From VRUE01 sp963817905 (GTDB lineage Bacteria; Actinomycetota; Thermoleophilia; Solirubrobacterales; 70-9): a DNA stretch of 64,000 nucleotides. The notes under the pieces are model-generated. The model saw only the letters and a program-made list of their open reading frames with translations, had not been told where the DNA came from and did not search any database. Position numbers and translations under genes: made by a program. Location of the stretch: assembly GCA_963817905.1 (NCBI GenBank), contig CAWFPS010000002.1, positions 620,001 through 684,000 of the forward strand. Direction: 5' to 3'. Shown here one piece after another: positions 31,380 to 39,045 of the stretch (the first letter of the stretch is position 1; every line of letters begins with the position of its first letter).

Positions 31380-34175
31380 ATGCCGAATAGCTACCAGGAC
31401 TCGAACCCGTTTCCGCGGGGTTCGGAGTGGCGGAAGTGGGACCTCCACGTCCACGCCCCCGGCGGCAAGCTGAACGACAACTACGGCGACTCCGATGAGG
31501 CCTGGGTCGAGTTCTGCCAGGTGATTGCCGACTCCGACGTCGAGGTGATCGGGATCACCGACTACTTCTCGCTGGAGAACTTCTTTCGCGCCAAGCAGCG
31601 CTTCACTGAGTTGCAGCCTGAGAGCCGGAAGGTACTGCTGCCGAACCTCGAGCTCCGCCTCGCCGATTCAGTCAACAAGGACGGCGAGCAGGTCGAGCTC
31701 CACATCATCATGCGCCGTGACCTCACTGAGCAGCGGGCCTCGACGCTGCTCACGCACCTTCTGACCCAGACCAATGAGAAGGACAGCAAGCGGGCTCTAC
31801 CCGCGGCCGAGCTTGAGACCACCAAGCACTTCGAAGCGGCGACCGTCACCCGTGAGGTCCTCCACGAGGCCCTGGCGAAGACCTTTGGGTCCGAGCAGAC
31901 CGAGGATCCCTCCGATTACCTACTCGTTGTTCCTGCCAACCACGGCGGCCTGCGCTGCGATCTCGGCGAGAAGCGAAAGCTCAAGATCGCCGCTCGCATC
32001 GACGAGGAGACCCACGCCGTATTCGGCAACGATCAAAACATCGAGTTTTTCGGCAAGGAGCGGATGCGCGGAGAGACCCGCCTCCCACCGAAGCCCGTCC
32101 TCGCCGGATCTGACGCGCACGGCTTCGATGACCTGCTCGCCTGGCTCGGCCGGGAGGCCGACGACGAGCGCGGCCAAAAGACGGTGACCTGGATCAAGGC
32201 CGACCCCAACTTTGAGGGCCTCCTACAGATCAAGGCAGAGCCGCGCGGCCGGGTCCGGCTCGGCGCTGCGGAGCCCGACGCTAAGGACCCCTACCGAGTG
32301 ATTGATAGCGTCAGCTTCACCGAGACCAACGACTTTCCCGAGCGGATCGTGCTCAACCCCAACCTGGTCGCGGTGATCGGACCGCGCTCCTCGGGCAAGT
32401 CCTCGCTCCTTGCCCACATCTCGCACGCGATAGACCCTGATTACACGGTTGAGCGCCAGGAAGAAGTCGAGCCCCGACCGGACAAGCCCGGCCCTGCTTC
32501 CGGAGTGAGCTGGGCCAATGTCACAGGGCTAGGGGTGAGCATCGAGTGGAGCCAGCCCGACACCACCGAGGGCAAGGTGATCTACGTACCCCAGAACGCG
32601 CTCTACTCGATCAGTCAAAAGGCTGATCAGATCGCGGAGCGGATAGAGCCGGCGCTGCGCGAGGGGGATCCCGAGTTCGACACGGCGATGAGCGAAATGA
32701 AGGGCGCTGTTGACTCCGCGAACGAGGAGATTGAGCTGGCCGTCGCCGATTGGTTCGAGATAGTGGCCAAGATCGAAGCGACAAGCGCTGAGCTCCGCGA
32801 CCGTGGCGACAAGGAGGCGGTCGAATCGACCCGGAAAGAGCTCGGCGAGAAGATCGCCGCCAAGCGCAGCGAGGCTGAGCTCTCAGACGAGGACGCAAAG
32901 GACTACGAGCGGGTGATGGACGAGCTCGGCGCCGCCGAGGGGCGTCTGGCGGTGATCGCGACCGAGACCCACCAGCTGAGCGCCCACCTTGGCGGTGAAG
33001 GTGCGGATCTGGTGGCGAGCCCTGAGCCCAAGGTCGAGGTGCGGATCACCCCGAGCCCTTCGGAACTACCCGAGTCATTGCGGGTCGCAGTTCTTGAGAT
33101 CGCAAAGGACGGCGAAGCTAAGGTGGTCAAGAAGGTCGCCGCAGCCCTGGTCGGCTACCAGCGCGCTCTCGATGATGAGCGCGCGGCTCTTGTGGCATCG
33201 CGGGCGAAGTTGCGCGGGGACAACAAGCAGCTGATCGAGCGAAACGAAGCCAACACCGAGATCGAGGAGCTCGGCAGGTCGCGCCGGCGCCAAGACGAGC
33301 TGCTCGAGCAGATTGGGGCTGATGAGAAGCGGATTGCCGGGCTGCGTGAGGAAGCAGGCGATGTTGGCTCCCGACTCGCCGAGGTGATTTCCGGCCGCGA
33401 AGCTGCAATCGCCGAGCTGACCGAGGCCTTCGAGGCTCGGGAGCGGGGGCAGGAGTCGATGACCTTTGGGGTCGAAACCGGCTTTGCGCCGGGCGAAGTA
33501 CGCAGTCTCGAAGAGTGCTTTAACCGCAACGCCAACGGCCCCTTCATGAGCAGCGAGGAGCCCTTCGAGATCGGACGCTGCACCGCCGAGCCCGCCGGCT
33601 TCATGGCGGCCTTGCGCGAAGGGAAACAACGATTGAAGGCGAACGAGGTCCCTCAAGATGTCGCTGAAGCGGTGCTCGGCGCGACCCCAAAGCTGCTCTT
33701 CTGGGCCGACATCGAGGGCGACCGGATCGGCGGCTTCAAGAGCTCCTCGATGAGCCCTGGCAAGCAGGCCCTTTTCGCGCTCGAGCTGATCCTTGGCGGT
33801 AGCGAGGAGCCCTGGCCTCTGCTGATCGATCAGCCGGAGGACGACCTCGACAGCCGTTCGATCTCTACCCAGCTGGTCGGCTACTTGACCAAGCGAAAGT
33901 CAGAGCGCCAGATCATCATGGTCAGCCACGACGCGAACCTCGTGGTCGGCGCTGACGCGGAGCAGGTGATCGTCGCCAACCGCCACGGCGTCAATACCAA
34001 GAACGCCGGTGAGCGCACTTTTGACTACTTCAGCGGCTCGTTGGAGCACACCCGTGTGCGCCGTGAGGAAGAGCTCGAGTTGGAGCGCGGCGGAATCCGC
34101 GAGCATGCCTGCGACATCCTTGATGGTGGCGAGGAGGCATTCCGGAAGCGCCGCCGCAAGTACAAGATCTTCTGA
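31380..34175 (+). CDS. PHP-domain/SMC-like ATPase (TrlF-type), putative defence protein
   Basis: 931 residues. The N-terminal PHP phosphoesterase domain has metal motifs WDLHVHAPG (20-28), GITDY (58-62), ELHII (106-110) and AGSDAHG (242-248). A split SMC/ABC ATPase follows: Walker A GPRSSGKSS (334-342), a long charged coiled-coil region (about 420-690), ABC-like signature SPGKQALFALELIL near 792, Walker B PLLIDQPEDDLD near 814 and H-loop MVSHDAN near 847. This architecture matches proteins annotated as TrlF-family AAA-like ATPases, often in defence islands. By analogy with other nuclease-SMC fusions it may sense foreign DNA or its ends and activate nucleic-acid cleavage; that is inference. 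It starts at ATG 31380 after GGGGAGACGCAGGG. Confidence 0.82.
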   Translation: MPNSYQDSNPFPRGSEWRKWDLHVHAPGGKLNDNYGDSDEAWVEFCQVIADSDVEVIGITDYFSLENFFRAKQRFTELQPESRKVLLPNLELRLADSVNKDGEQVELHIIMRRDLTEQRASTLLTHLLTQTNEKDSKRALPAAELETTKHFEAATVTREVLHEALAKTFGSEQTEDPSDYLLVVPANHGGLRCDLGEKRKLKIAARIDEETHAVFGNDQNIEFFGKERMRGETRLPPKPVLAGSDAHGFDDLLAWLGREADDERGQKTVTWIKADPNFEGLLQIKAEPRGRVRLGAAEPDAKDPYRVIDSVSFTETNDFPERIVLNPNLVAVIGPRSSGKSSLLAHISHAIDPDYTVERQEEVEPRPDKPGPASGVSWANVTGLGVSIEWSQPDTTEGKVIYVPQNALYSISQKADQIAERIEPALREGDPEFDTAMSEMKGAVDSANEEIELAVADWFEIVAKIEATSAELRDRGDKEAVESTRKELGEKIAAKRSEAELSDEDAKDYERVMDELGAAEGRLAVIATETHQLSAHLGGEGADLVASPEPKVEVRITPSPSELPESLRVAVLEIAKDGEAKVVKKVAAALVGYQRALDDERAALVASRAKLRGDNKQLIERNEANTEIEELGRSRRRQDELLEQIGADEKRIAGLREEAGDVGSRLAEVISGREAAIAELTEAFEARERGQESMTFGVETGFAPGEVRSLEECFNRNANGPFMSSEEPFEIGRCTAEPAGFMAALREGKQRLKANEVPQDVAEAVLGATPKLLFWADIEGDRIGGFKSSSMSPGKQALFALELILGGSEEPWPLLIDQPEDDLDSRSISTQLVGYLTKRKSERQIIMVSHDANLVVGADAEQVIVANRHGVNTKNAGERTFDYFSGSLEHTRVRREEELELERGGIREHACDILDGGEEAFRKRRRKYKIF

Positions 34176-34210
34176 GCGCCGACGGCGTTGCCACCTCCGC
34201 GCCGGGGTTT

Positions 34211-34244
34211 ATGTAGCTGCTAAACTGGTCTTATGACGCTACAT
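34211..34244. promoter_or_regulatory. Promoter/operator of the Phd-PIN module
   Basis: ATGTAGC at 34211-34217 and GCTACAT at 34238-34244 form an inverted repeat with a 20-base spacer. A TAAACT -10-like box (34221-34226) sits between them and the antitoxin ATG at 34233, so the transcript may be leaderless. Antitoxins of this type usually bind such repeats to repress their own operon. Confidence 0.5.
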
Positions 34245-34505
34245 CAGTCCGAGAGCGAAGTCGGAGTCCGCGAGCTGCACGATCGTCTCAGTGAGTACCT
34301 GGAGCGAGTGGAGGGGGGCGGTGAGATCGTCGTCACCCGCCGGGGGCGACCTGTTGCGCGCCTCAGCGGCCTCGGTGAGCGGCCGCTCGATGCGCTCGCG
34401 CGGCGCGGGCTGGTGCGGATGCCCAACGGGGCGCGCTCGGCTCGGTCCGCGCAGGTGAAGGGCGCCGGTTCGGTTTCCGACCTCGTCTCCGAGCAGCGGG
34501 CCTGA
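34233..34505 (+). CDS. Phd/YefM-type antitoxin
   Basis: A 90-residue antitoxin: VGVRELHDRLSEYLERVEGG, then EIVVTRRGRPVARLSGL, the Phd/YefM DNA-binding fold, and a variable C-terminal tail for toxin binding. It overlaps the PIN toxin frame, whose reading begins around its stop codon, as is common in coupled pairs. Confidence 0.9.
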   Translation: MTLHQSESEVGVRELHDRLSEYLERVEGGGEIVVTRRGRPVARLSGLGERPLDALARRGLVRMPNGARSARSAQVKGAGSVSDLVSEQRA

Positions 34506-34924
34506 TCTTCTACTTCGACACCTCGGCGCTGGTCAAGCTCGTTGTCGTCGAGGACGGATCTGAGTTGGCGACAAAGCTCTGGGGTGGCGCCTATCCCGCA
34601 GCGTCGAGCGTCCTTGCCTATCCCGAGGGTCGGGCGGCTTTGGCAGCCGCCCGACGCTTGGATCGTCTCGGGAGAGAGGAGCACCGACAGGCACTCGCGG
34701 CCTTCGAGGCGCTCTACGCGGAGCTGACTACGGTCGGGGTTGACCAGGAACTCGTCGCTCGTGCCGGCGGCTATGCCGAAGACCTGGGGCTGCGTGGCTA
34801 TGACGCGGTCCATCTCGCCACCGCGCTCGAACTCGGTGACGAGGAAGTCGTTCTCGTCACCTGGGATCGAGATCTCGCCCAGGCGGCCGAGCGCATCGGC
34901 CTGGGTGTTGCCGGTCTCAGTTAG
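34502..34924 (+). CDS. VapC-type PIN toxin with non-standard start
   Basis: A PIN-domain ribonuclease of about 140 residues. FYFDTSALVKLVVVEDGSE carries the first catalytic Asp, AYPEGRAALA the Glu region, GLRGYDAVHLATALELG the third acidic site and VLVTWDRDLAQAA the fourth. The frame has no ATG, GTG or TTG before the TTG at 34565, which would remove the catalytic FDTSA strand. The only sensible start is CTG at 34502, overlapping the antitoxin stop (CTGA) and hence translated by coupling. If translation really begins at 34565 the toxin is inactive. Confidence 0.82.
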   Translation: MIFYFDTSALVKLVVVEDGSELATKLWGGAYPAASSVLAYPEGRAALAAARRLDRLGREEHRQALAAFEALYAELTTVGVDQELVARAGGYAEDLGLRGYDAVHLATALELGDEEVVLVTWDRDLAQAAERIGLGVAGLS

Positions 34925-34947
34925 CGCCCAAGCTCGCTGGCGGAAAT

Positions 34948-35024
34948 CCCCGACGGGCGGGGGCTTCCGAGTGCGGCTGAATGGAGTCGAACCATCACGC
35001 CCCGTTAGGGCACAAGGCCCTCAA
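34948..35024. repeat. Left copy of tRNA-Leu 3' end plus terminator (att-like direct repeat)
   Basis: Seventy-seven bases nearly identical (about 75 of 78, one indel) and in the same orientation as 36067-36144. The copy contains the tRNA-Leu terminator hairpin, the 3' acceptor strand, T arm, variable arm and the 3' half of the anticodon stem, then diverges. A partial tRNA 3' end at a distance of 1.1 kb from the whole gene is the classic trace of site-specific integration. Confidence 0.85.
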
Positions 35025-35143
35025 GCTGAACAGGAGCCGCATTGCAGTGCGGAAAACGGTCTATAGAGCCAAATCCAATCCGGTTGTGTCCGGTTGAACC
35101 CGGCTATTTCGGGGTCTGACTGGCGCACCACTGGCGCACGAAC

Positions 35144-35575
35144 TCAGCGTCCCTCGTCCGGGTAACGACCTTGGAGGCGCTTGTACCCCCGCTCGTAGAC
35201 GCTGCGGCTCAGCGGGCTGTCGGGGTGACGCTCACCGAAGGCGATCATGACCCAGGCCAGTCCGTCAGGCACCCGGGTGAGTCGGAAGACGAATCCGAAG
35301 GGCGCTGCCGAGGCTCCCTTTGCATCGAGAGGGACGTAGAGCTTGCGAGAGCCCGGGAGCAGGATTCCGTCGTCTCTCTCCGCCTCGCACTTCTTCCAGG
35401 CGAGGTCTGTGCGACCGGCTTCGATTTCTCTACGTGCCGAAGGGCACCCCTTCTCCCAACCGGACTTTCGAGCTGGGCGGTCGCCCGGAAATGCTGCCGC
35501 TAACCCTCGCCGTCGGTGGGGTCGTCGGCGGTCAGTCTCTCGAAGTCCTCGGTGGAGGCGGGTGAAGTGCCCCAC
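35144..35575 (-). CDS. Hypothetical protein in the tRNA-flanked segment
   Basis: The C-terminal 75 residues look like real protein (GILLPGSRKLYVPLDAKG, LAWVMIAFGERHPDSPLSRSVYERG). The first 40 are Arg-rich and overlap the 72-residue gene in another frame, so they may not be translated. No start codon other than GTG 35575 precedes the convincing part, so the gene may be coupled to or frameshifted from its neighbour. No family is recognised; the pair could be a toxin-antitoxin module. Confidence 0.45.
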   Translation of the reverse strand: MGHFTRLHRGLRETDRRRPHRRRGLAAAFPGDRPARKSGWEKGCPSARREIEAGRTDLAWKKCEAERDDGILLPGSRKLYVPLDAKGASAAPFGFVFRLTRVPDGLAWVMIAFGERHPDSPLSRSVYERGYKRLQGRYPDEGR

Positions 35576-35718
35576 TCCTCATCAAGCTCGGCCATCGGCT
35601 TGATCGGCGGCTCAAGGGTCAGGCCACCGACCCGATCTGGCACGACCTCGTAGCGTCGCCCGCCGACTTCGATCATTTCGCCAATCTCCAAGTCGAGCTT
35701 TTTTACAGCGGTCGCCAT
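35500..35718 (-). CDS. Small hypothetical protein (possible antitoxin)
   Basis: A 72-residue acidic protein: MATAVKKLDLEIGEMIEVGG, RRYEVVPDRVGGLTLEPP, then an acidic tail STEDFERLTADDPTDGEG. The short beta-rich N terminus with an acidic tail is antitoxin-like. It is followed by, and overlaps, a second frame that ends at 35144. It lies inside the 1.1-kb segment flanked by tRNA-Leu repeats. Confidence 0.55.
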   Translation of the reverse strand: MATAVKKLDLEIGEMIEVGGRRYEVVPDRVGGLTLEPPIKPMAELDEEWGTSPASTEDFERLTADDPTDGEG

Positions 35719-35798
35719 GCCTCAGATGGTAGCCCTGCCGATGCGCCCGCGCCAGTCGTCGGAGAGCTTGGGACGATCTTTGGGCGGTCGACACGGAA

Positions 35799-35978
35799 AT
35801 GCCCGGCTACGATCTGGTGGTGACGACCCGCGAGAAGGCCCATGTCGTGCTCGATCGTCTTCCAGAGAATCGCGTTGAGGCGGCCTTGACTGCGCTCGAA
35901 GCGGTGAACGGACGGGAAACCTCTATAGCGGCAATTCTCGCTCGCCACGGCGAGCAGCGGCTCTTCGCGGTCGGCTGA
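35799..35978 (+). CDS. Possible 59-residue small protein
   Basis: Frame ATG 35799 to TGA 35978 encodes MPGYDLVVTTREKAHVVLDR, then LPENRVEAALTALEAVNGRE and a short tail ending RLFAVG. It has two amphipathic helices and plausible codon use. No clear ribosome binding site is present. It points opposite to the other two genes of the tRNA-flanked segment. Low certainty. Confidence 0.35.
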   Translation: MPGYDLVVTTREKAHVVLDRLPENRVEAALTALEAVNGRETSIAAILARHGEQRLFAVG

Positions 35979-36057
35979 AGAGTCTCGCTCCGGCCTGACT
36001 GGCGCACCGACTGCCGCACGAGGATTGCGACCGGCTCAGCGTTTCGGGTCTCAGAAA

Positions 36058-36083
36058 CACAGAAACCCCCGACAAGCGGGGGC
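36058..36083 (-). terminator. Intrinsic terminator of tRNA-Leu
   Basis: Read on the minus strand: GCCCCCGCTTGTCGGGGG followed by TTTCTGTG, a 5-bp GC stem with T-rich tail eight bases after the tRNA 3' end. The hairpin is duplicated with the left tRNA fragment. Confidence 0.75.
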
Positions 36084-36144
36084 TTCCGAGTGCGGCTGAA
36101 TGGAGTCGAACCATCACGCCCCGTTAGGGGCACAAGGCCCTCAA
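36067..36144. repeat. Right copy of the att-like direct repeat (inside tRNA-Leu)
   Basis: Partner of 34948-35024. This copy belongs to the complete tRNA gene and its terminator. The 1.1 kb between the copies holds small genes but no integrase, so the element is either a remnant or a non-autonomous cassette. Confidence 0.8.
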
Positions 36145-36176
36145 CCTTGCGCGTCTACCAGTTCCGCCACAGCCGC
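36091..36176 (-). tRNA. tRNA-Leu (anticodon GAG)
   Basis: An 86-base class II tRNA. The acceptor arm GCGGCTG pairs with CAGCCGC (discriminator A), the D arm contains GGTAGACGC, the anticodon stem CAAGG/CCTTG encloses loop TTGAGGG (anticodon GAG, reading CUC), a long variable arm follows (TGCCCCTAACGGGGCG), and the T arm is TGGTTCGACTCCA. CCA is not encoded. The gene is intact despite the duplicated 3' end nearby. Confidence 0.96.
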
Positions 36177-36253
36177 TTGAGGGGCGACGATTCTAGATGT
36201 TTGGGGATTCCGGGGCTTTTGGTTGCGGCTGTCCGGGTGGCGCGGTAAAGTTG

Positions 36254-36267
36254 CGAACAAGTGTTCG
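36254..36267. promoter_or_regulatory. SOS box (LexA operator) upstream of lexA
   Basis: CGAAC-AAGT-GTTCG matches the actinobacterial/Gram-positive SOS box CGAACNNNNGTTCG exactly and lies 41 bases before the lexA GTG, so LexA should repress its own gene until DNA damage. Confidence 0.92.
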
Positions 36268-36307
36268 GACGGATTGACAGTCGTCGCAACGAGGAGGGGA
36301 GCTGGGC

Positions 36308-36919
36308 GTGGAGCTTGACCTGACCAAGAGGCAGAAGGAGATCTTCGACTTCATCCGCCGCTATGCGGCCAAGACCGGCTACCCGCCGACGGTGCGGGAG
36401 ATCGGCAAAGCCGTTGGGCTGCACTCGTCCTCGACCGTGCACGCGCACCTGGCCAACCTGGAGAAGATCGGGCTGCTGAAAAGGGACCCCTCGAAGCCGC
36501 GGGCGATCGAGCTGCTCTTCGACAAGGCGAAGAAGACGATCATGCCCGGCAACGGCCTGCCGCTGGTCGGCCACGTCGCCGCCGGCGAGCCGATCGTCGC
36601 CGAAGAGAACGTCGAGGAATACATTGAAGTGCCCGACGTGATCGGCGGCGAGGACGGCGACTACATCCTCATGGTGCGCGGCGAGAGCATGGTCGACGCC
36701 GGCATCTTCGAGGGCGACTACGTCGTCGTCAGGCCTGCCGAGGACGCGCTCAACGGCGAAATCGTCGTCGCCATGATCGGCGAGGAGGCGACCGTGAAGC
36801 GCTTCTTCCGCGAGGACGACCACATCCGCCTGCAGCCCGAGAACAAGACCATGGAGCCGATCCGCACCACCGAGGCCACCGTGCTCGGCAAGGTCGTCGG
36901 CGTCTTCAGAAAGATCTAG
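36308..36919 (+). CDS. lexA: SOS repressor LexA
   Basis: A 203-residue repressor. The N-terminal winged helix (LTKRQKEIFDFIRRY to SSTVHAHLANLEKIGLLKR) binds SOS boxes. The C-terminal S24 peptidase domain has the self-cleavage bond Ala92-Gly93 (VAAGEP), catalytic Ser127 (GESMVDAGI) and Lys164 (ATVKRF). RecA filaments trigger self-cleavage and induction of repair genes. It starts at GTG 36308 after GAGGAGGGGAGCTGGGC. The SOS box upstream shows autoregulation. Confidence 0.97.
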   Translation: MELDLTKRQKEIFDFIRRYAAKTGYPPTVREIGKAVGLHSSSTVHAHLANLEKIGLLKRDPSKPRAIELLFDKAKKTIMPGNGLPLVGHVAAGEPIVAEENVEEYIEVPDVIGGEDGDYILMVRGESMVDAGIFEGDYVVVRPAEDALNGEIVVAMIGEEATVKRFFREDDHIRLQPENKTMEPIRTTEATVLGKVVGVFRKI

Positions 36920-36937
36920 CGCTTCGGCCGTTAGCCC

Positions 36938-37762
36938 TCACTTGGGCCACTTACCTGACTGAATCAGCCTCTTGTAGCGCCGTTGTTTGCGTTGCGCATC
37001 TCGCATTACCCAGGGGAGCAGGCGCAGGGCCAGGCGGGGGAAAAGGTCGAAGAGGCGCAGCATCGGGCCGCGCCAGCGGGGCAGGATGAGAACCGGGCGC
37101 GGGTGTTCGGTCAGCTTGCCGACCTCGATCGCGACTTCCTCGGCGGTGAGCAGGTGGCCCGAGAAGGAGCCCGCCGCGTCGGGATCGTCGAGCTTGTCCT
37201 CGAGCATCGGCGTCCAGATCCCGTCGGGACATACCGCCGAGAGCTCGATCCCGTCGATCCCCGAGCGGCGCAGGTCGAAGAGCGTGCCCAGCGTGAAGGC
37301 CATCGCCGCGTGCTTGCTGGCCGAGTAGTTGACCTCGCCCGGCGCGGCGACGATTCCTGCCAGCGAGACCACGTTGATCACGTGGCCCCGCCCGCCGGCG
37401 ATCATCGGCCCCAGGGCGGCGACGGTGCCGTTCATCGTCCCCAGCGCGTTGACCTCGAGCATCGTGCGCCGCGTCTCCTCGTCCTGCTCCCAGGAGGGTC
37501 CGGTGGCGAGCACGCCCGCGTTGTTGACCCAGACGTCCAGCGAGCCGCCGCGCGCCACCTCGGCGGCGAGCGCCCGGCAGGCCGCCTCGTCGCGGACGTC
37601 GAGGCCGGCTGAGCGAGCCCCGGCGCCGGCCTCGGCCGCGGTGCGAGCAGCGGCGTCGGGGTCGATGTCCGAGGCGTGGACGAGGTAGCCGCGGTTGGCC
37701 AGCTCCAGCGCGATCGCTCGGCCGAGGCCGCTTCCCGCACCGGTGATCACCGCTGTCGGCAT
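36938..37762 (-). CDS. Short-chain dehydrogenase/reductase
   Basis: A 274-residue NAD(P)-dependent SDR. The cofactor motif TGAGSGLGRAIA (7-18), the Asp-rich second strand HASDIDPDA, NNAGV, the catalytic Ser in INVVSLAG and YSASK active-site motif are all present. The C-terminal extension (LPRWRGPMLRLFDLFPRLALRLLP) is hydrophobic and amphipathic, suggesting membrane association. The substrate is unknown. The frame extends far upstream through rnpB, but ATG 37762 places the Rossmann motif at its normal distance from the N terminus. Confidence 0.9.
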   Translation of the reverse strand: MPTAVITGAGSGLGRAIALELANRGYLVHASDIDPDAAARTAAEAGAGARSAGLDVRDEAACRALAAEVARGGSLDVWVNNAGVLATGPSWEQDEETRRTMLEVNALGTMNGTVAALGPMIAGGRGHVINVVSLAGIVAAPGEVNYSASKHAAMAFTLGTLFDLRRSGIDGIELSAVCPDGIWTPMLEDKLDDPDAAGSFSGHLLTAEEVAIEVGKLTEHPRPVLILPRWRGPMLRLFDLFPRLALRLLPWVMRDAQRKQRRYKRLIQSGKWPK

Positions 37763-37856
37763 TGGCAGCACGATATTGCGCGACGGCTTGTGTAGGCCAG
37801 GATGACCACAATCCTGCGAGATCCCCGCCTTTGACAATTCCGGCGCTACCATCGGG

Positions 37857-38220
37857 TGGCGGGCCAGGCGACCGCGGGGGGAGAGAAAACCCCTCGAGGA
37901 AAGTCCGGACACCAGAGGGCATGGCGGTGGGTAACGCCCACCCGGGGAAACCCGCGGGACAGTGCCACAGAAATACACGGCCGATGGCGCGACCACACGT
38001 GAGTCGCGAACAGGCAAAGGTGAAATGGTGCGGTAAGAGCGCACCGGCGCCGCGGTGACGCGGCGGCCAGGCAAACCCCGCCAGGTGCAAGGCCAAGCAG
38101 GATCGTCGACCCAGCCCGGCGAGGTCCAGGTAGGCCGCAGGCCGCTTCGGCGGTCCCCGGGGCTGCGGCCCCGGTGAGACAGATGGTCGCTCACGACAGG
38201 ATCCGGCTTACAGGCCCGCT
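37857..38220 (+). ncRNA. rnpB: RNase P RNA (bacterial type A)
   Basis: Catalytic RNA of RNase P, which trims the 5' leader of tRNAs. Diagnostic elements are GAGGAAAGTCCGGAC near the 5' end, CACAGAAATACA, AGGTGAAATGGTGCGGTAAGAGC, and the 3' end GACAGGATCCGGCTTACAGGCCCGCT, whose GGCCCGC pairs with the 5' GCGGGCC to form P1. A strong terminator follows. Exact 5' end is approximate. Confidence 0.95.
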
Positions 38221-38224
38221 AACG

Positions 38225-38250
38225 AAAAGGCCCCCGCGAGGGGGCCTTTT
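38225..38250 (+). terminator. Intrinsic terminator of rnpB
   Basis: AAAAGGCCCCC-GCGA-GGGGGCCTTTT: a strong symmetrical hairpin with T-tail directly after the RNase P RNA. Confidence 0.93.
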
Positions 38251-38314
38251 CCATGCCTGCGCACGTTTCCGTCTTAGCGTTTGCTAATCTGCCGCCAACT
38301 TCCGCTGAATCTTC

Positions 38315-38432
38315 GCCTACATATCGCGAAGAGCGGGGGACCCAATTGTTGGGGCGAATCGTCGGCATCTGCCGCGTAGCGCAGCTCTTTCAGCGCGAGC
38401 CCGTCAGCTAACCCCGTAAGCGTCGTAAAGAG
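38315..38432 (+). promoter_or_regulatory. c-di-AMP (ydaO/yuaA) riboswitch
   Basis: The leader contains GGGGGACCCAATTGTTGGGGC followed by GAATCG, a GTAGC segment and AGCGCGAGCCCGTCAGCTAACCCCGTAAGCGTC, the order and sequence of the conserved ydaO core. Binding of cyclic di-AMP usually lowers expression of downstream cell-wall enzymes or ion transporters. It ends just before the RlpA-like gene at 38435. Limits are approximate. Confidence 0.88.
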
Positions 38433-38434
38433 CT

Positions 38435-38959
38435 ATGAAGACCGGCAGGAACCGCCACGAGCGGAAAGATCATTCACGGCGAGGGCACGCTGCGCGCGCG
38501 CAACTCGGCCGAAGGCTGCGCCGTATATCCCTGGCGACGGCGCTGCTCTCCCTGGCTCTGACCCCCCTGGCCGCCGAGGCGCAGACAGGCGGCGCCGGCG
38601 TGCCCAGTGCCGAAAGCGCCTCGTCGGGCGGGGGGCTCGTCTTCAGCAGCCCGATGAGGACTGCCGGCGCCACCTGGTACGGACCCGGCCTCTACGGCAA
38701 CGGGACCGCCTGCGGGCAGACCCTGCACCCGGGCACGATCGGCGTCGCCCACCGCACACTTCCCTGCGGCACGACGATCCGGATCGCCTACCGCGGCCGC
38801 TCCCTGGTCACCCGGGTGATCGACCGCGGCCCCTATACAAAGGGCAACGACTTCGACCTCACCAACGGCGCCCGGCTCGCCCTCGACTTCGAAGGCGTCG
38901 GCCGCGTCCACTACGCGGTCGCGCTCCACGCCACCAAGCGCCACCGCCACCACGGCTAG
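38435..38959 (+). CDS. RlpA-like double-psi beta-barrel protein
   Basis: 174 residues: a basic N terminus, a signal peptide (ISLATALLSLALTPLAAEA, about 31-49), a Ser/Gly linker, then an RlpA-like double-psi beta-barrel: ATWYGPGLYGNGTACGQTL, GVAHRTLPCGTTIRI, VIDRGPYTKGNDFDLT. RlpA barrels bind or cleave denuded peptidoglycan glycans. The catalytic Asp/His pair of lytic RlpA is plausibly in DRGPY and VAHRTLPCG. Control by the upstream c-di-AMP riboswitch fits a cell-wall role. Confidence 0.9.
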   Translation: MKTGRNRHERKDHSRRGHAARAQLGRRLRRISLATALLSLALTPLAAEAQTGGAGVPSAESASSGGGLVFSSPMRTAGATWYGPGLYGNGTACGQTLHPGTIGVAHRTLPCGTTIRIAYRGRSLVTRVIDRGPYTKGNDFDLTNGARLALDFEGVGRVHYAVALHATKRHRHHG

Positions 38960-39045
38960 CGCGGAACCGCGACTAAGCAGGAATTCGCGGTTTGTTGGCA
39001 AACCTGCCCCGGAACGGGCAGGTATCCAACGAGAGGAGCACACGA

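Noticed and set aside
34565..34924. TTG 34565 as the PIN toxin start
   Set aside because: It deletes the FDTSA catalytic strand that is clearly encoded just upstream in frame.
37831..37836. TTGACA as the -35 box of rnpB
   Set aside because: The only -10-like hexamer (TACCAT) is about ten bases away, too close for a normal sigma-70 promoter.
36938..38194. SDR gene extended to an upstream start at 38194
   Set aside because: The extension is antisense to RNase P RNA and moves the Rossmann motif over 140 residues from the N terminus.
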